A stretch of DNA of 15,550 bases from MWEH01 sp964392385. Its GTDB lineage: Bacteria > Bacillota > Clostridia > Christensenellales > DTU072. The position numbers were made by a program, and so were the translations under genes. How positions within the stretch are numbered: the stretch's first letter is position 1; the number at the start of each line of letters is the position of its first letter. Shown here one piece after another: positions 14,677-15,550 of this stretch. Where the stretch lies: NCBI GenBank assembly GCA_964392385.1, contig CAYMPR010000026.1, positions 1-15,550 on the forward strand, written 5' to 3'. The notes under the pieces are model-generated. The model was not told the origin of the DNA. It worked only from the letters and a program-made list of their open reading frames with translations, and searched no databases.

Positions 14677-15357
14677 TTATACTATAATTAAAGATGTTAG
14701 ACTAACAGGATCAAGTATCTTCCCATCTTTATAAACTCTCATATTGCCACTTGAAATTTCGTCTATTAATATTACTTTATTACCATTGTAACCGAATTCA
14801 AATTTAATATCCCACAATTCTAATCCTTTTGATTTCAAAACACTTGCTACAATATTAGTAATCTTAAGTGTTTGTTTCTTCACACTCTTAAATTGTTTGT
14901 AAGACATTATTTTTAAGGTTTCCAGTCCTTCAGCCGTAATTAATGGGTCGCCCTTTTTATCATCTTTTAGCGTGGTTTCTACATATCCACCTTCAATAAC
15001 TGTCCCATCAGCAATATACTCTCCATATCTCTTAATGAAGCTGCCAGTTGCTCTCAATCTGCATACCACTTCTAATCCTTTGCCGAATACTTTAGCCGGC
15101 AAAACCTCCATGGTTCCCTTTTCAAAGTCAGCACTAATAAAATGAGTTTTTATACCTTTTTCCTTTAATACATTGAAAAATAATGTCGATGTCTTTAAAT
15201 TAGCTTTCCCAATACCCTCAATTTTTAATCCAATCGTATTTTCGCCGGGATCAAATTTACCATCTTTTCCAGTTACATCATCTTTAAATTCAAGTAAGTT
15301 GTTACCATTATCAAGCCTGTAAACATTTTTTGTTTTGCCTGTGTATAAAAGTTCCAT
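14677..15357 (-). CDS. purC: Phosphoribosylaminoimidazole-succinocarboxamide synthase (SAICAR synthetase)
   Basis: PurC joins CAIR and aspartate with ATP to give SAICAR in de novo purine synthesis, in the cytoplasm. The 226 residues begin with LLYTGKTKNVY (3-13), the ATP-binding GKxK block. LEVVCRLRATGSF (95-107) matches family signature 1, and LWDIKFEFG (181-189) followed by DEISSGNMRV (199-208) matches signature 2 and the catalytic end. The protein stops about 20-30 residues earlier than E. coli-type PurC (about 237-240). The ending GNMRVYKDGK, in place of the usual DTCRLWD-type sequence, is that of a short Clostridia branch as I recall it, so I do not regard it as truncated. An upstream in-frame start would add 19 residues through the promoter. 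GGAGG six bases before the 15357 ATG fixes the start. It has its own promoter, divergent from the tRNA gene. Confidence 0.94.
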   Translation of the reverse strand: MELLYTGKTKNVYRLDNGNNLLEFKDDVTGKDGKFDPGENTIGLKIEGIGKANLKTSTLFFNVLKEKGIKTHFISADFEKGTMEVLPAKVFGKGLEVVCRLRATGSFIKRYGEYIADGTVIEGGYVETTLKDDKKGDPLITAEGLETLKIMSYKQFKSVKKQTLKITNIVASVLKSKGLELWDIKFEFGYNGNKVILIDEISSGNMRVYKDGKILDPVSLTSLIIV

Positions 15358-15363
15358 AATTCC

Positions 15364-15368
15364 CCTCC
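15364..15368 (-). promoter_or_regulatory. purC ribosome-binding site
   Basis: GGAGG lies six bases before the ATG at 15357. It selects this start over the upstream one at 15414, which falls inside the promoter -35. Confidence 0.88.
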
Positions 15369-15385
15369 AAAAATAAGATAAATAA

Positions 15386-15414
15386 ATTATAATCGCATTA
15401 GTAATTATTGGCAA
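15386..15414 (-). promoter_or_regulatory. purC promoter
   Basis: On the minus strand, TTGCCA (15409-15414), a 17-base spacer and TATAAT (15386-15391) form a near-consensus sigma-A promoter. The leader is about 20 bases, with no room for a purine riboswitch. Confidence 0.78.
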
Positions 15415-15440
15415 ATTATTTATCTAAATATACTAGATAT

Positions 15441-15469
15441 TTGACAATAAAATAGTGCTTTGTTATAAT
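15441..15469 (+). promoter_or_regulatory. tRNA-Ala promoter (perfect consensus)
   Basis: TTGACA (15441-15446), a 17-base spacer and TATAAT (15464-15469) match the sigma-A consensus at all 12 positions, ending 17 bases before the tRNA 5' end. The 26 bases between it and the purC -35 make a compact divergent promoter pair. Confidence 0.9.
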
Positions 15470-15486
15470 CGTTTTTGTCATCGAAT

Positions 15487-15550
15487 GGGGATATAGCTCA
15501 GTTGGTAGAGCGATGCGTTCGCAATGCATAGGCCAGGGGTTCGAATCCCC
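15487..15550 (+). tRNA. tRNA-Ala(CGC), 3' end outside window
   Basis: The first 64 bases of a tRNA are present. The acceptor 5' strand is GGGGATA. The D arm is GCTC/GAGC with GG in the loop. The anticodon stem is ATGCG with TGCAT (one G-U pair) around the loop TTCGCAA, and the T arm is AGGGG-TTCGAAT-CCCC. The anticodon at 15520-15522 is CGC, reading the alanine codon GCG. The acceptor 3' strand, including the G3-U70 alanine identity pair, is beyond the window edge. Confidence 0.9.

Noticed and set aside
1..15550. Mycoplasma-type code (TGA as tryptophan) suggested by AT richness
   Set aside because: Tryptophan is written TGG throughout, TGA never appears in frame in more than 2,000 codons of the giant gene, and dtd terminates at TGA.
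1..15550. CRISPR array, insertion sequence or phage module
   Set aside because: No spaced direct repeats, transposase, integrase or phage structural genes were seen.

Overview
The window is AT-rich bacterial DNA from a draft assembly: a run of 100 Ns marks a scaffold gap at 10897-10996. Gene content and signals point to an uncultured low-GC Bacillota, most likely a Clostridia-like or related gut lineage. The reasons are strong AGGAGG-type ribosome sites, near-consensus sigma-A promoters with 17-base spacers, a standard code (dtd ends in TGA and TGA is not used as sense), a YitT-family membrane protein, and a short Clostridia-type PurC. The taxonomic placement is inference. No mobile element, phage gene, CRISPR array or origin was seen, and no gene-free stretch exceeds 300 bases.

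Layout. Positions 1-6275 (minus) are one uninterrupted reading frame of at least 2,091 codons that runs off the left edge. It encodes a giant exported protein with a signal peptide, GLUG-like beta-solenoid segments, and a long array of MBG/Ig-like modules. It is followed by lysA (minus) and the divergent GTP-type PEP carboxykinase gene (plus). A strong bidirectional-looking intergenic region lies between them, and pckA ends in a clear terminator. From 9779 to 15357 every gene is on the minus strand: a metallophosphoesterase, a SecB-like gene cut by the gap, a YitT-family gene cut by the gap from the other side, upp and uraA (a coupled uracil salvage operon), dtd, and purC. A divergent tRNA-Ala(CGC) gene with a perfect consensus promoter is cut by the right edge.

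How it fits together. Most of the window is housekeeping: lysine/peptidoglycan precursor synthesis (LysA), the oxaloacetate-PEP node (PckA), uracil uptake and salvage (UraA, Upp), purine synthesis (PurC) and translation quality control (Dtd). Two things stand out. One is the giant surface protein. The other is the apparent 361-codon YitT gene across the N gap, which is a false fusion of two genes: its C-terminal third is recognisably SecB-like. A SecB-type export chaperone in a Gram-positive-type genome that also exports a protein of more than 2,000 residues is the most interesting biological lead here.
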